Below are positions 50,646 to 59,383 of a stretch of DNA of 64,000 nucleotides, one piece after another. Source of the stretch: Pectobacterium aroidearum (GTDB lineage Bacteria; Pseudomonadota; Gammaproteobacteria; Enterobacterales; Enterobacteriaceae); contig NZ_CP065044.1 of the NCBI RefSeq assembly GCF_015689195.1, positions 2,418,001 through 2,482,000 of the forward strand, read 5' to 3'. The notes under the pieces are model-generated. The model worked only from the letters and a program-made list of their open reading frames with translations, made no database searches and was not told the DNA's origin. Within the stretch, counting starts at the first letter, position 1. The number at the start of each line of letters is the position of its first letter. The translations under genes were made by a program, and so were the position numbers.

Positions 50646-51863
50646 GTGATATCCGACGGTCAACCAGGACACATCGATCAAATCAAACAAATGAATGCCG
50701 GCGCGGTGTATCGGCTGATCGATAAGTACGGCCCGATATCACGTATCGAACTGTCCAAACGCGCTCAGCTCGCGCCCGCCAGTATTACCAAAATCGTCCG
50801 CGAACTGCTGGAAGCCCATCTGGTGCAGGAAACCGAATACCAGGATGTGGGTAGCAGGGGGCGTCCTGCTATCGGGCTGATCCTGGATACCGAAGCCTGG
50901 CACTATCTTTCCGCCCGCATCAGCCACAATAGTATTTCCTTGGCGTTGCGCGATCTCAGCAGCAAGCTGGTTGTAGAAGAAGATATCCCGCTTCCCGCAG
51001 AAGCGCCGCAACCGCTGCTTGATCGTATTTTGAATGAAATCGACCAGTTTTTTATTCGTCACCAGAAACGACTGGAGCGATTAACCGCAATCGCGATTAC
51101 CGCGCCGGGCATGATTGACGCCAACAAGGGCGTTATTCACCGCATGCCGTTCTATGACGTTGAGGAAATGGCGATTGGCCCGGCGCTGGAACAGCGTACG
51201 GGGCTACCCGTGTATTTGCAGCACGATATTTGTGCCTGGACGATGGCCGAAGCGTTATACGGCGCGGCGCGCGATTGTCAAAATGTCATTCAGGTGGTAA
51301 TCGACCATAACGTTGGCGCAGGTGTGATTACCGGCGGACGCATCCTGCACGCGAGAAGCCGGAATCTGGTTGAAATCGGGCATACGCAGGTCGATCCCTA
51401 TGGTAAACGTTGCTATTGCGGCAATCACGGCTGTCTGGAAACGGTCGCCAGCACGGAAAATATGCTGGAGTTAGCGCAGCAGCGCATGAATACATCCATG
51501 AGTTCGCTCCTGCATGGTTCACCGCTTAACGTTGAGAATCTGTGTGATGCGGCGCTCAAAGGCGATCAATTAGCCAAAGATATCATCAACGATGTCGGCA
51601 ATAACGTAGGCCGAATTGTTGCCATCATGGTGAATCTCTTCAACCCCGATAAAATTCTGGTGGGTTCCCCCCTGAATAAAGCGGCCAGCATTTTGCACCC
51701 CGCCATTTTAGGCTGCATTCAACAGCAGTCATTCCCACCCTATAGCCATAACATTCAGGTAGAAGCGACCCAGTTCTACAATCAGGGGACGATGCCCGGT
51801 GCAGCATTGGTAAAAGACGCTCTCTATAACGGATCGCTGCTGGTTAAACTACTACAGGGATAA
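50646..51863 (+). CDS. mlc: Mlc, ROK-family global sugar regulator
   Basis: Mlc represses PTS sugar genes (ptsG, ptsHI, manXYZ, malT) and is released when EIICB-Glc sequesters it. The 405-residue protein has an N-terminal HTH (GPISRIELSKRAQLAPASITKIVRE) and a ROK domain with the zinc site EIGHTQVDPYGKRCYCGNHGCLE. It starts at GTG 50646, aligning with the E. coli N-terminus. An ERIC element lies directly upstream. Confidence 0.96.
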   Translation: MISDGQPGHIDQIKQMNAGAVYRLIDKYGPISRIELSKRAQLAPASITKIVRELLEAHLVQETEYQDVGSRGRPAIGLILDTEAWHYLSARISHNSISLALRDLSSKLVVEEDIPLPAEAPQPLLDRILNEIDQFFIRHQKRLERLTAIAITAPGMIDANKGVIHRMPFYDVEEMAIGPALEQRTGLPVYLQHDICAWTMAEALYGAARDCQNVIQVVIDHNVGAGVITGGRILHARSRNLVEIGHTQVDPYGKRCYCGNHGCLETVASTENMLELAQQRMNTSMSSLLHGSPLNVENLCDAALKGDQLAKDIINDVGNNVGRIVAIMVNLFNPDKILVGSPLNKAASILHPAILGCIQQQSFPPYSHNIQVEATQFYNQGTMPGAALVKDALYNGSLLVKLLQG

Positions 51864-51996
51864 CCAGAAAGGCGTAGAGCAACAAAACATTGCGCTAACG
51901 CAAACCGCCCGAATGAGGCATAGCCTAGACTTTCACGCTTGGAAAGCATTTTAGCTGTGCTTGTTTTTTGGTATTCAGGTGGTCTGGAGTTATCCC

Positions 51997-52662
51997 ATGT
52001 TGAAACGTATTTTTGTCACTGGTACTGATACCGCCGTTGGCAAAACAGTGGTATCCAAGGCGCTACTGCAAAAACTAGCGCTGGCAGGCAAATCGGTTGC
52101 GGGCTACAAACCGATAGCGAAAGGGTGCGAAGAGACGGAAGCGGGCCTGCGTAATAAAGATGCACTGCTGCTACAGGCGGCTTCCACACTGGAATTGCCC
52201 TATAACATGGTTAACCCCATCGCTCTGCGAGAGGATGAAATCAGCGCCAGTGAAGGAACGATTGATTACTGCACGATGACGCAGGGTCTGCGCCACATGA
52301 GCGAGGCAGCGGATATTGTGGTGGTCGAAGGCACGGGCGGATGGCGAACCGTCATGAACGATCTGCGTCCGTATTCCGAATGGGTCGTACAGGAACAACT
52401 GCCCGTTGTGCTGGTTGTTGGCATCAAACTGGGCTGTATCAGCCATGCGTTGCTGACGGCGCAGGCAATCATCAACGATGGTTTGCCGCTGGTTGGCTGG
52501 GTCGCTAACCGTATTAACCCCGGTCTGGCGAATTACGCCGAAATCATTCACGTTCTGCGGAAAAAAATTCCGGCACCACAACTGGGCGAGCTACCTTACT
52601 TACCGCGTGCCGAACAGCGGGATCTCTCGCCTTATATCGATCTTTCTGCCGTCAGCAATTAA
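51997..52662 (+). CDS. bioD2: BioD2, dethiobiotin synthetase homologue
   Basis: This 221-residue P-loop ATPase of the BioD family (E. coli YnfK) catalyses, or resembles enzymes that catalyse, formation of the dethiobiotin ring. Visible motifs are Walker A GTDTAVGKT near residue 8, VVVEGTGGWR near 104 and WVANRINPG. I start at the ATG at 51997 (MLKRIFVTGTD). It follows mlc as in E. coli. Confidence 0.92.
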   Translation: MLKRIFVTGTDTAVGKTVVSKALLQKLALAGKSVAGYKPIAKGCEETEAGLRNKDALLLQAASTLELPYNMVNPIALREDEISASEGTIDYCTMTQGLRHMSEAADIVVVEGTGGWRTVMNDLRPYSEWVVQEQLPVVLVVGIKLGCISHALLTAQAIINDGLPLVGWVANRINPGLANYAEIIHVLRKKIPAPQLGELPYLPRAEQRDLSPYIDLSAVSN

Positions 52663-52677
52663 TTTCTGTCGTCTTCT

Positions 52678-52710
52678 ATTCCCGCTGCTCTGCGGGAATA
52701 AATTTTCTCC
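52678..52710 (+). terminator. bioD2 terminator
   Basis: An 8-bp stem (ATTCCCGC / GCGGGAAT) with 6-base loop is followed by an AAATTTTCT tract, 16 bases after the stop. Confidence 0.8.
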
Positions 52711-52764
52711 GCCACATCACCTGTTATACTCACAGGCAGTTTTTCTTCTTATCCTGAAAATATA

Positions 52765-54252
52765 ATGAAAACAGAGAATAACCAGAAACAAACGCCTGTC
52801 CCACATCGCCACTGGATTTTGATTGCCTGTATGCTGGCCATGTTTACGGCGGCGATTGAAGTGACGATTGTCGCCACGGCGCTGCCCACCATCATCGCGG
52901 ATTTAGGCGGATTCTCCCTATTAGGATGGGTTTTTGCGGGTTATTTGCTGACACAATCAATCAGCATTCCGATTTATGGCCGCCTTGCCGATCTCTATGG
53001 CCGCAAAAAGATTTTCTTCTTCGGCATGATGGTATTCCTGCTGGGATCGGTTCTGTGCGGATTTTCGACACAGATGGGCTGGCTGATAGTCTTCCGTACC
53101 TTGCAAGGGTTGGGCGCAGGCGCGATAACCCCGATTGCATTCACCATTGTTGCCGATGTATACAGCTCGACCGAACGCCCGAAAATACAGGGTTATCTGT
53201 CCAGCGTGTGGGGCGTTTCCGCGATTATCGGCCCGCTGTTGGGCGCGTTTATCGTCCAACACTTCAACTGGGCACTGGTTTTCTGGGTCAATGTGCCGAT
53301 TGGACTGTTTTCCATCTTCCTGCTGGCTCGTTACCTGCCGACGATCAACGCCGTGCGCCAGCACCAGTTGGACTGGGTGGGGGCGTTCTATCTGGTTGTG
53401 TCCGTCGCCAGCCTGCTGATGGCACTGCTACAGGCTGAGGTGTTTGGCTACTGGGTAATCCCGCTGCTTGCGATTTCTGCGGTGGGTTGCATCCTGCTGG
53501 TCCGACAGGAAAAACGCACGGCAGAGCCGCTGTTCCCGCTGGCACTCTGGCGCAATCGGGTCATTATCGCCGGTAATCTCGGAGGATTAGTCGTCGGTGC
53601 TGCGATGATGGGCGTGAGCGCTTTTCTGCCGACGTTTATTCAGGGTGTGATGGGTAAAACGCCGCTGGAAGCAGGCAGTATCTTGGCGATGATGTCGATT
53701 GGCTGGCCGCTGGCCAGTACGCTGAGCGGACGCTTAATGCTGTGGACGTCTTATCGCTTTACGGCAATGCTCGGCGGTATCGTGCTGATTATCGGCAGTC
53801 TGACGCTGTTAACCGTTCAACCAGACAGCAATCTCATGTGGGCGCGGCTAGCGGCATTTCTGATCGGTTCGGGAATGGGGCTGAGCAGCACCACGTTTCT
53901 GGTATCGATACAAAACTCGGTGGATTACTCTATCCGCGGCATTGCGACGGCTTCCGCCATGTTTACCCGCATGCTGGGTTCCGCGTTGGGAACCGCAATT
54001 CTTGGCGCCACGCTGAACATCAATCTACACTGGCGATTGCCGGACGTGAGCGATCCACTCCAGACGCTCATGGATCCGGCCAAGCGTATCCTACTGAGCG
54101 TCAACCAGCTCGATACGCTGGCCTCGCAAGTCGCCTCGTCAATTCACGGCGTATTTATCGTTTCCGCACTCATCGCTGCTATCACACTGCTTTCCGCCAG
54201 AATGATCCCCGCAAGCCAGCGACCGGGGCAGGTTGAAACCAGAGAGAAATAA
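52765..54252 (+). CDS. DHA2-family MFS drug efflux transporter
   Basis: This is a 495-residue, 14-helix multidrug-type efflux protein. VTIVATALPTIIADLGG (motif D1 of 14-TM exporters), GRLADLYGRKKIF (motif A) and GVSAIIGPLLGAFIVQ (motif C) identify it as an antiporter. No cognate regulator or membrane fusion protein is adjacent, so a single-component drug/H+ exporter is likely. It ends in a terminator; E. coli lacks it at this position. Confidence 0.85.
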   Translation: MKTENNQKQTPVPHRHWILIACMLAMFTAAIEVTIVATALPTIIADLGGFSLLGWVFAGYLLTQSISIPIYGRLADLYGRKKIFFFGMMVFLLGSVLCGFSTQMGWLIVFRTLQGLGAGAITPIAFTIVADVYSSTERPKIQGYLSSVWGVSAIIGPLLGAFIVQHFNWALVFWVNVPIGLFSIFLLARYLPTINAVRQHQLDWVGAFYLVVSVASLLMALLQAEVFGYWVIPLLAISAVGCILLVRQEKRTAEPLFPLALWRNRVIIAGNLGGLVVGAAMMGVSAFLPTFIQGVMGKTPLEAGSILAMMSIGWPLASTLSGRLMLWTSYRFTAMLGGIVLIIGSLTLLTVQPDSNLMWARLAAFLIGSGMGLSSTTFLVSIQNSVDYSIRGIATASAMFTRMLGSALGTAILGATLNINLHWRLPDVSDPLQTLMDPAKRILLSVNQLDTLASQVASSIHGVFIVSALIAAITLLSARMIPASQRPGQVETREK

Positions 54253-54261
54253 CGGCAAAAG

Positions 54262-54286
54262 AAAAGGCGCGAAAGCGCCTTTTGAA
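54262..54286. terminator. Terminator after the DHA2 gene
   Basis: A 9-bp stem (AAAAGGCGC / GCGCCTTTT) with GAAA tetraloop, lying between the transporter and the convergent DUF1161 gene; A/T flanks suit both. Confidence 0.9.
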
Positions 54287-54315
54287 CATGTATTTTGAAC
54301 ATCCAGAGGAAGAGA

Positions 54316-54615
54316 TTACGGTGTTGTGGTCGGCTGGCCTTCTGCGGGTGCAGATGCATTTCCCGTATTAGCGTCGCCTTCAGCATGACGAGTGTAAACA
54401 ATCTTGTGCGAATCGTTTTCGCAGTGACCCACCACCAGACCACCGGCTTGATTTACCTGATCGTTCGGGACAATATCCAGCGTAAAACCGGATTCTGGCA
54501 CGCCATTGGCGATGATTTTCTGGGCAATATCTGCTTTCACGCTCTCGCAAGATGCCAGTGCAGCCAACGGAGCGACCAGGAATAACGCGGTACCCAAAAT
54601 GACGGTTTTTTTCAT
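54316..54615 (-). CDS. ynfD: YnfD-like DUF1161 periplasmic protein
   Basis: This 99-residue protein has a Sec signal (MKKTVILGTALFLVAPLAAL, cleaved after ALA) and a DUF1161 domain: SCESVKADIAQKIIANGVPE, FTLDIVPNDQ and VVGHCENDSHKIVYTR, with two conserved cysteines that likely pair. It matches E. coli YnfD. Function unknown. Confidence 0.88.
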   Translation of the reverse strand: MKKTVILGTALFLVAPLAALASCESVKADIAQKIIANGVPESGFTLDIVPNDQVNQAGGLVVGHCENDSHKIVYTRHAEGDANTGNASAPAEGQPTTTP

Positions 54616-54718
54616 CTTTTGATCCTTTTCTCTGAAAAAAGTCTCTTTGAGTATATCAAACGATGAAAATAACGCGAAAAAGCCGCGGAATTAGACCATC
54701 AATGATGGCCCAAACCGA

Positions 54719-55330
54719 TTAAACACAGGGCCCGGTGGCGCAGCCGTACATCATAAACAGCGGGAAAAGGACGACAGCCGGAATCATGAGAGGAGCAAGC
54801 AGTACCTCTTTGCCAGAGTTATCGCTGCTATTGATGACGACGGGAATAGGCTGCGGCAGACGCCCATTTTGGGTCGGGCTGACCAGTGAGCCTTCTTTCT
54901 TACTGAATGTGCCGCTTGCGCTAAAGGTGACTTCACCTTTTCCCATTGTCGTGGGAATGTTCGCCGCGAAGAGTTCGCGTAAATCGACTTTCTGCTCTTT
55001 GGTCAATCGGCGAGTATCAATCACGTTTTTATACTTCGCGTAGACCTGACCATTTCGGAGAGAAAAATCGACCCTCACGCCAAGGATAATGTCTTTGTAA
55101 TCACGATAAAACGCGTAATAGTCCTGATACTCTTTTTGTGCTCTGGCGTCGGAGAATTTATAAACGTAGGTATCGGACTCAGCAACAATCGTTCCGTTGT
55201 TATTGGTGATAGTCGTGATGTTGTCCGTCTCCGGGTACGAGCTTGCGCACGAGCTGGCCAGTAGGCACATGATGAGCACGCCCCACAGTTTGATGTGAAA
55301 AGCGCGTGAAAATAATCGTGCTAAATCCAT
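54719..55330 (-). CDS. Predicted lipoprotein of unknown function
   Basis: This 203-residue protein has a lipoprotein signal with lipobox LLASSC near residues 24-29. The mature part contains TVTNNNGTIVAE-like Asn/Thr-rich sequence, a Tyr-rich helix (QKEYQDYYAFYRDYKDI), and a C-terminal hydrophobic stretch (LLAPLMIPAVVLFPLFMMYG) ending CATGPCV. I do not recognise a family; it is not YnfC. I start at the ATG at 55330 because AGGA lies five bases upstream; starts at 55336 or 55369 are also in frame. It sits between ynfD and ynfB. Confidence 0.75.
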   Translation of the reverse strand: MDLARLFSRAFHIKLWGVLIMCLLASSCASSYPETDNITTITNNNGTIVAESDTYVYKFSDARAQKEYQDYYAFYRDYKDIILGVRVDFSLRNGQVYAKYKNVIDTRRLTKEQKVDLRELFAANIPTTMGKGEVTFSASGTFSKKEGSLVSPTQNGRLPQPIPVVINSSDNSGKEVLLAPLMIPAVVLFPLFMMYGCATGPCV

Positions 55331-55463
55331 ATTCATCCTGATGCACTCCATTTTCTGGATAAACCCCATGTTGCAACGTTATAGAACGATAATCGTTGAA
55401 TTGAAAGGGAATGTCATCTTTTGAGAGTAAGGGAATGTGCCGTAATACGAAGGGAAAAGGGGA

Positions 55464-55490
55464 AAACCCACGCCAGAAGGCGTGGGTGAA
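55464..55490 (-). terminator. ynfB terminator
   Basis: A 9-bp perfect stem (ACCCACGCC / GGCGTGGGT) with AGAA loop is followed on the minus strand by TTTTCCCCTTTTCCC, just past the ynfB stop. Confidence 0.9.
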
Positions 55491-55493
55491 GAA

Positions 55494-55844
55494 TCAAGGG
55501 GTAACCGGGCGACCAGTACGACGATCGAGGCAACGATCGGTCGTGTTTTCCCAGTAAGCATTGACGTTGTAGCTGGCGTTGCATTTTTCACGCCCATCAA
55601 TGGCTTTTTCCGTTTTATCGAATTCTTTCTCAACGCGGCTATTCACTTTATTACGCAGTGAGCGGGTTGAGTCCCATTGCTCTTTACTTTGACGCGCCGC
55701 TTCTTTCGACAAGGTGCTGTCGCCGGAGTCGACAATGATATGGCGCGTATCTGCCAGAGCGGCAGGCTGCCAGGCAGCGGAAACGATAACCAGAGAAAGC
55801 GGGATGAAGGCCCGAATCAAAGAAGAAAAAGAGTAGTGGTTCAT
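55494..55844 (-). CDS. ynfB: YnfB, DUF1283 secreted protein
   Basis: This 116-residue protein has a signal peptide (cleaved after AALA, near residue 31) and a charged DUF1283 domain: IIVDSGDS, KEQWDSTRSLRNKVN, and CLDRRTGRPVTP at the C-terminus. It matches E. coli YnfB, whose function is unknown. Two cysteines near the end may form a disulfide in the periplasm. Confidence 0.92.
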   Translation of the reverse strand: MNHYSFSSLIRAFIPLSLVIVSAAWQPAALADTRHIIVDSGDSTLSKEAARQSKEQWDSTRSLRNKVNSRVEKEFDKTEKAIDGREKCNASYNVNAYWENTTDRCLDRRTGRPVTP

Positions 55845-56066
55845 GTTTCACCTTGACAGAACAAATGATAAAAACAAACGCCGATGCCGCAAAACGATAA
55901 AGCGCACGGCAAGCGATAGACAACAAAAGGCGACCGGCGTTCCCTGTAACCTTCGCGCGTCGTGCAAAACGAAAGGTTGCCTATAACAAGAAGTATACAT
56001 CCTTCGCTTCAACGGCACTATAACCACGCAGTATCTGGCAAACGTCTGACGTGTGAAGCTATAGAA

Positions 56067-56094
56067 AAGGGCATGAAACCGTGTTCATGCCCTT
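56067..56094 (-). terminator. ydfG terminator
   Basis: An 11-bp perfect stem (AAGGGCATGAA / TTCATGCCCTT) with six-base loop lies 23 bases past the ydfG stop on the minus strand. Confidence 0.8.
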
Positions 56095-56116
56095 AATACT
56101 GGTGTGCCGAAAATTA

Positions 56117-56866
56117 TTAACCTTCGCGGTGTACGCTTAATCCAGCAAAAGACTGGCTGACTGGCATCATTTCCAGCGTGTTGATGTTGACGTGCGCTGG
56201 CAGGGTGGCCACCCAGAAAACGGCTTCAGACACATCTTCAGCTGTCAGCGGCGTAGTGTTGTCGTAGGTTTTACTGACTTTTTCATCATTGCCTTTGAAG
56301 CGCACCGCAGAGAACTCGGTTCCACCGACCAGACCTGGTTCGATATTCGTTACGCGAATTCGAGTGCCAGACAGATCAGCACGCAATCCCAGGCTAAACT
56401 GCTGCACGAACGCCTTGCTGGCGCCGTAAACGTTACCGCCTGCGTATGGCCAGTTTCCGGCGGTAGAGCCGATGTTAATGACGTGACCGATATTACGTTC
56501 CACCATCGCTGGCAGCAGCGCGCGCGTCATGAACACCAGCCCTTTGTTATTGGTATCGATCATATTTTCCCAATCGTCTACCGACGCTTTATGCGCAGGT
56601 TCCAGACCCAGCGCCAGTCCGGCGTTGTTCACCAGCACATCAATCGCCCGCCATTCAGCCGGCAGGGCGGCAACGGCTTGTTCAATCGCCTGACGATCGC
56701 GTACGTCCAGTTTTACCGTATACAGCGCATCGCCCAGTTCTGCCTTCAGCGCATCCAGACGTTCCTGACGGCGGCCCGTCGCAATCACTTTATGGCCTGC
56801 ACTAATAAATTTACGCGTAATTGACTCACCAAACCCAGCCGTTGCACCGGTAACAAAAATAATCAT
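56117..56866 (-). CDS. ydfG: YdfG, NADP-dependent 3-hydroxy acid dehydrogenase
   Basis: YdfG is a classical SDR that oxidises L-allo-threonine and other 3-hydroxy acids and reduces malonic semialdehyde. The 249-residue protein has TGATAGFG (7-14), NNAGLALG, the catalytic Ser in NIGSTAGNWPYAGG, and YGASK. It matches E. coli YdfG throughout. It is followed by a terminator. Confidence 0.95.
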   Translation of the reverse strand: MIIFVTGATAGFGESITRKFISAGHKVIATGRRQERLDALKAELGDALYTVKLDVRDRQAIEQAVAALPAEWRAIDVLVNNAGLALGLEPAHKASVDDWENMIDTNNKGLVFMTRALLPAMVERNIGHVINIGSTAGNWPYAGGNVYGASKAFVQQFSLGLRADLSGTRIRVTNIEPGLVGGTEFSAVRFKGNDEKVSKTYDNTTPLTAEDVSEAVFWVATLPAHVNINTLEMMPVSQSFAGLSVHREG

Positions 56867-57011
56867 GCTCTTATTTCTCCCTGACCGTTTTCATATTCTG
56901 CTTGTGCCTGATATCAATATAAATAATGAAAGGCATGAGGTCATTTAGCCGCGCAATTCCCCGCGGGTCAAGCGTTACTCAGGTTTCAACGGTATGGTTC
57001 AGGAATAATCA

Positions 57012-57028
57012 CCCCTCAGAAAGAGGGG
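57012..57028 (-). terminator. Hairpin after the aminotransferase gene
   Basis: CCCCTC pairs with GAGGGG around AGAAA, 47 bases beyond the stop of the aminotransferase. The following T tract is poor (TGATTATTCC). Confidence 0.55.
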
Positions 57029-57074
57029 CGGATGTCTTACCCTTTCGGTGCGACAAGAGCGGTATAACGGAGAA

Positions 57075-58079
57075 TTAAATCCAGTTCTTGTTACGGAATT
57101 CGCGCATGGTATCGGCTACCCATTGCATTTCCTGCGGTGTTCCTAATGAGATACGGCACCAGTTATCCGCAGGAGGGAACGCGCGACCAATCAGTACGCC
57201 TGCATCTGCCATATGCTTTTGGTAATCCTTAAGCGGCACGACCAACTGGTGGAAAACAAAGTTTCCTTCTGACGGTAAGTAAGGCAGTTTCAGGTCATCC
57301 AGCGCCTTCAGCAGGATTTGGCGCGACACATCATTACTCTTTTTGCTGTAGGTAATGAACGCCGAGTCGTCCAGAGATGCCAATGCCGCATCCACGCCGC
57401 TAAAGTTAATTTTCTCACCTGCAACATACCGACCCATTAACGCGATGACTTTAGGATGTGCAACGGCATAGCCAACGCGCATACCGGCCATTGCATGTAT
57501 TTTAGAGAACGTTTTGAGCAAAATAATGTTCTCCGCGCCCTGGGTAATCATCGGCGAAATAGAACGAAAACGCGGATCGTTGACGAACTCGGCGTAGGCT
57601 TCATCGACGATAAACATCGTATTGGCAGGTTTGCTGGCAATCCACGGTTCAATTAAATCCGCCGGCGTAATCGTGCCCGTGGGGTTATTGGGATTGACCA
57701 GATAAACGATGGAAGGGCCGCTATAACCGGCAACCGCGGCTTTTAACCCTTCAATATCGAATGCCCAGTTATCGAGCATCTTGACTTTCGTTACCTTGAT
57801 TCCGGCAATTTTGGCGAAGTGCTCGCCATCGCCGTAGGTTAATTCAGGAATAACCAGTTGTGCATCCAGCGACGCGTAGGCTTCAATCGCCGCCCGGATG
57901 CCTTCAGACGATCCGGCCGTCAACAAGACGGAAGACGCTTCAACCTGATGGTGTGCGGCCAACTTATTGCCAAGCATTAAGATTTCATCCTTTGCATAGC
58001 GATTGGCTTTCACGACAGCGTCACGTGCGGCGGCTTGTGCCTTCGGTGACATACCCAGTGGATGTAAGGGATCCATCAT
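57075..58079 (-). pseudogene. HisC-like PLP aminotransferase, N-terminally truncated
   Basis: The 334-residue frame encodes a fold-type I aminotransferase resembling histidinol-phosphate aminotransferase: LLTAGSSEGIRAAIEA, YLVNPNNPTGTI, FIVDEAYAEF, the PLP lysine in LLKTFSKIHAMAG and the substrate arginine in CRISLGT. It begins abruptly at MMDPLHPLGMSPKA. HisC-like proteins have a substrate-binding arm with an Asn-x-Asn-Pro type motif at this point, and usually 30-45 residues before it (often a signal sequence in this subgroup). An in-frame TGA lies at 58098-58100 and the gpgS stop is only 56 bases away, so the N-terminus is lost, not in another frame. Activity is doubtful. It could still be translated from the ATG pair at 58074-58079. 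Confidence 0.65.
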
Positions 58080-58135
58080 GACGCATAAAATGATGCATCA
58101 TGATGCGCTTGCCCTATGAGGTCGCGAGGAAGGCG

Positions 58136-59353
58136 TTATGTTTCCTGATTGTCGGCTTCTACCGCAGCGTACAGTCGTTCTAGGATATCGGGAAAAGCCG
58201 ACTGCACGCGGTTCCAGCTAGGGACAAAGGGTTTATCGCCCGGGCTATCACTATAAACATGGCCAGCATGGGTGATCACATCAGAGAAGAGCTCCACCGC
58301 GGATTCCTCTTTATGACGATCGAAACTCAGGCCGTTCATGCGCGCGTCATGTTCGAAAGCATCGATCATATCAAGAGCGGTACGATAGTAGGTCGCCCGC
58401 AGGACGCGGAAAGAATCCGAGGTGATATTCACGCCGAGAATCGCCAGCTTGCGATACAGCGCTTTGGTGATATCCGCTGCCATGCGCTGTAACCCTGCGT
58501 TCGGGTCGTCTTCAGACATCGGCTGATGTTTATGGTCGTAGCGATCCGCGATATCTACCTGACAAATACGCCGGGTAGCGGTGCCGCGATGAATTTCTGA
58601 CAGCACGCCAATTTCCAGCCCCCAATCACTCGGAATACGCAGGTTGTTCAGAATGGTGGTGCGCATCGCAAACTCGCCAGAAAGCGGATAGCGATAACTG
58701 CGCATGTAATCCAGATAGTCGGAATTGCCATAAACCTTTTGCAGCGATTTCAGTAACGGATAAACCAGCAGGCGTCCCACACGGCCATTCAGTTTTCCTT
58801 CAGCGACGCGGGCGTAATAGCCTTTGCAGAAATCATAATTAAAGTGCGGATTCGCTACGGGATAGAGCAGGCGAGCCAGCATCGCCCGATCATACGTGAC
58901 AATGTCACAGTCATGCAGGGCAACACAGGCTGAACGGCGCGATGCCAACGTATAGCCGACGCAAAACCAGACATTGCGGCCTTTACCGGGCTCCTGCGGT
59001 GCCAGCGATTTCTCTGCCAGTTCATCGCTGAGCGCTTTCAGGCGTGGGCCATCGTTCCACAGAATACGGTGCCGGTGTGGCAGGCGAGAGAAAAACTGTC
59101 GTGCGTAAAGAAATTGCTCCCGATCGGCGCGATCCAACCCAATCACAATTTCGCCAAGGTAAGAAACCTGAGAGAGCTGGTCGATAATGTGGCTTAGCGC
59201 AGGACCTTCCAGCTCAGAATACAGCGAGGGCAGAATCAACCCCATGCTGCTTTGTCCGGAAAATACCTGAAGTTCATACTCCAGCTCTTCCGTCTTTCTC
59301 TGGGTGAGATTGTGAAAATTGGTAATGATGCCATCTTGATAAAATTCGCTCAT
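58136..59353 (-). CDS. gpgS: Glucosyl-3-phosphoglycerate synthase (GT81-type)
   Basis: This enzyme is predicted to join glucose from a nucleotide sugar to 3-phosphoglycerate, the first step to the compatible solute glucosylglycerate, known from soft-rot enterobacteria. The 405-residue protein carries the GT-A motifs LILPSLYSELEGPAL, VALHDCDIVTYDRA (DxD), and PLSGEFAMRT, then SDWGLEIGVLSEI. The closely related mannosyl-3-phosphoglycerate synthase is the alternative. I start at the ATG at 59353 with GGGAG seven bases upstream; an ATG at 59371 is also in frame. It lies 30 bases after the phosphatase gene, in one operon. Confidence 0.85.
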   Translation of the reverse strand: MSEFYQDGIITNFHNLTQRKTEELEYELQVFSGQSSMGLILPSLYSELEGPALSHIIDQLSQVSYLGEIVIGLDRADREQFLYARQFFSRLPHRHRILWNDGPRLKALSDELAEKSLAPQEPGKGRNVWFCVGYTLASRRSACVALHDCDIVTYDRAMLARLLYPVANPHFNYDFCKGYYARVAEGKLNGRVGRLLVYPLLKSLQKVYGNSDYLDYMRSYRYPLSGEFAMRTTILNNLRIPSDWGLEIGVLSEIHRGTATRRICQVDIADRYDHKHQPMSEDDPNAGLQRMAADITKALYRKLAILGVNITSDSFRVLRATYYRTALDMIDAFEHDARMNGLSFDRHKEESAVELFSDVITHAGHVYSDSPGDKPFVPSWNRVQSAFPDILERLYAAVEADNQET

Positions 59354-59383
59354 CACGTGCTCCCATACCATCTTGCGGCTGTT

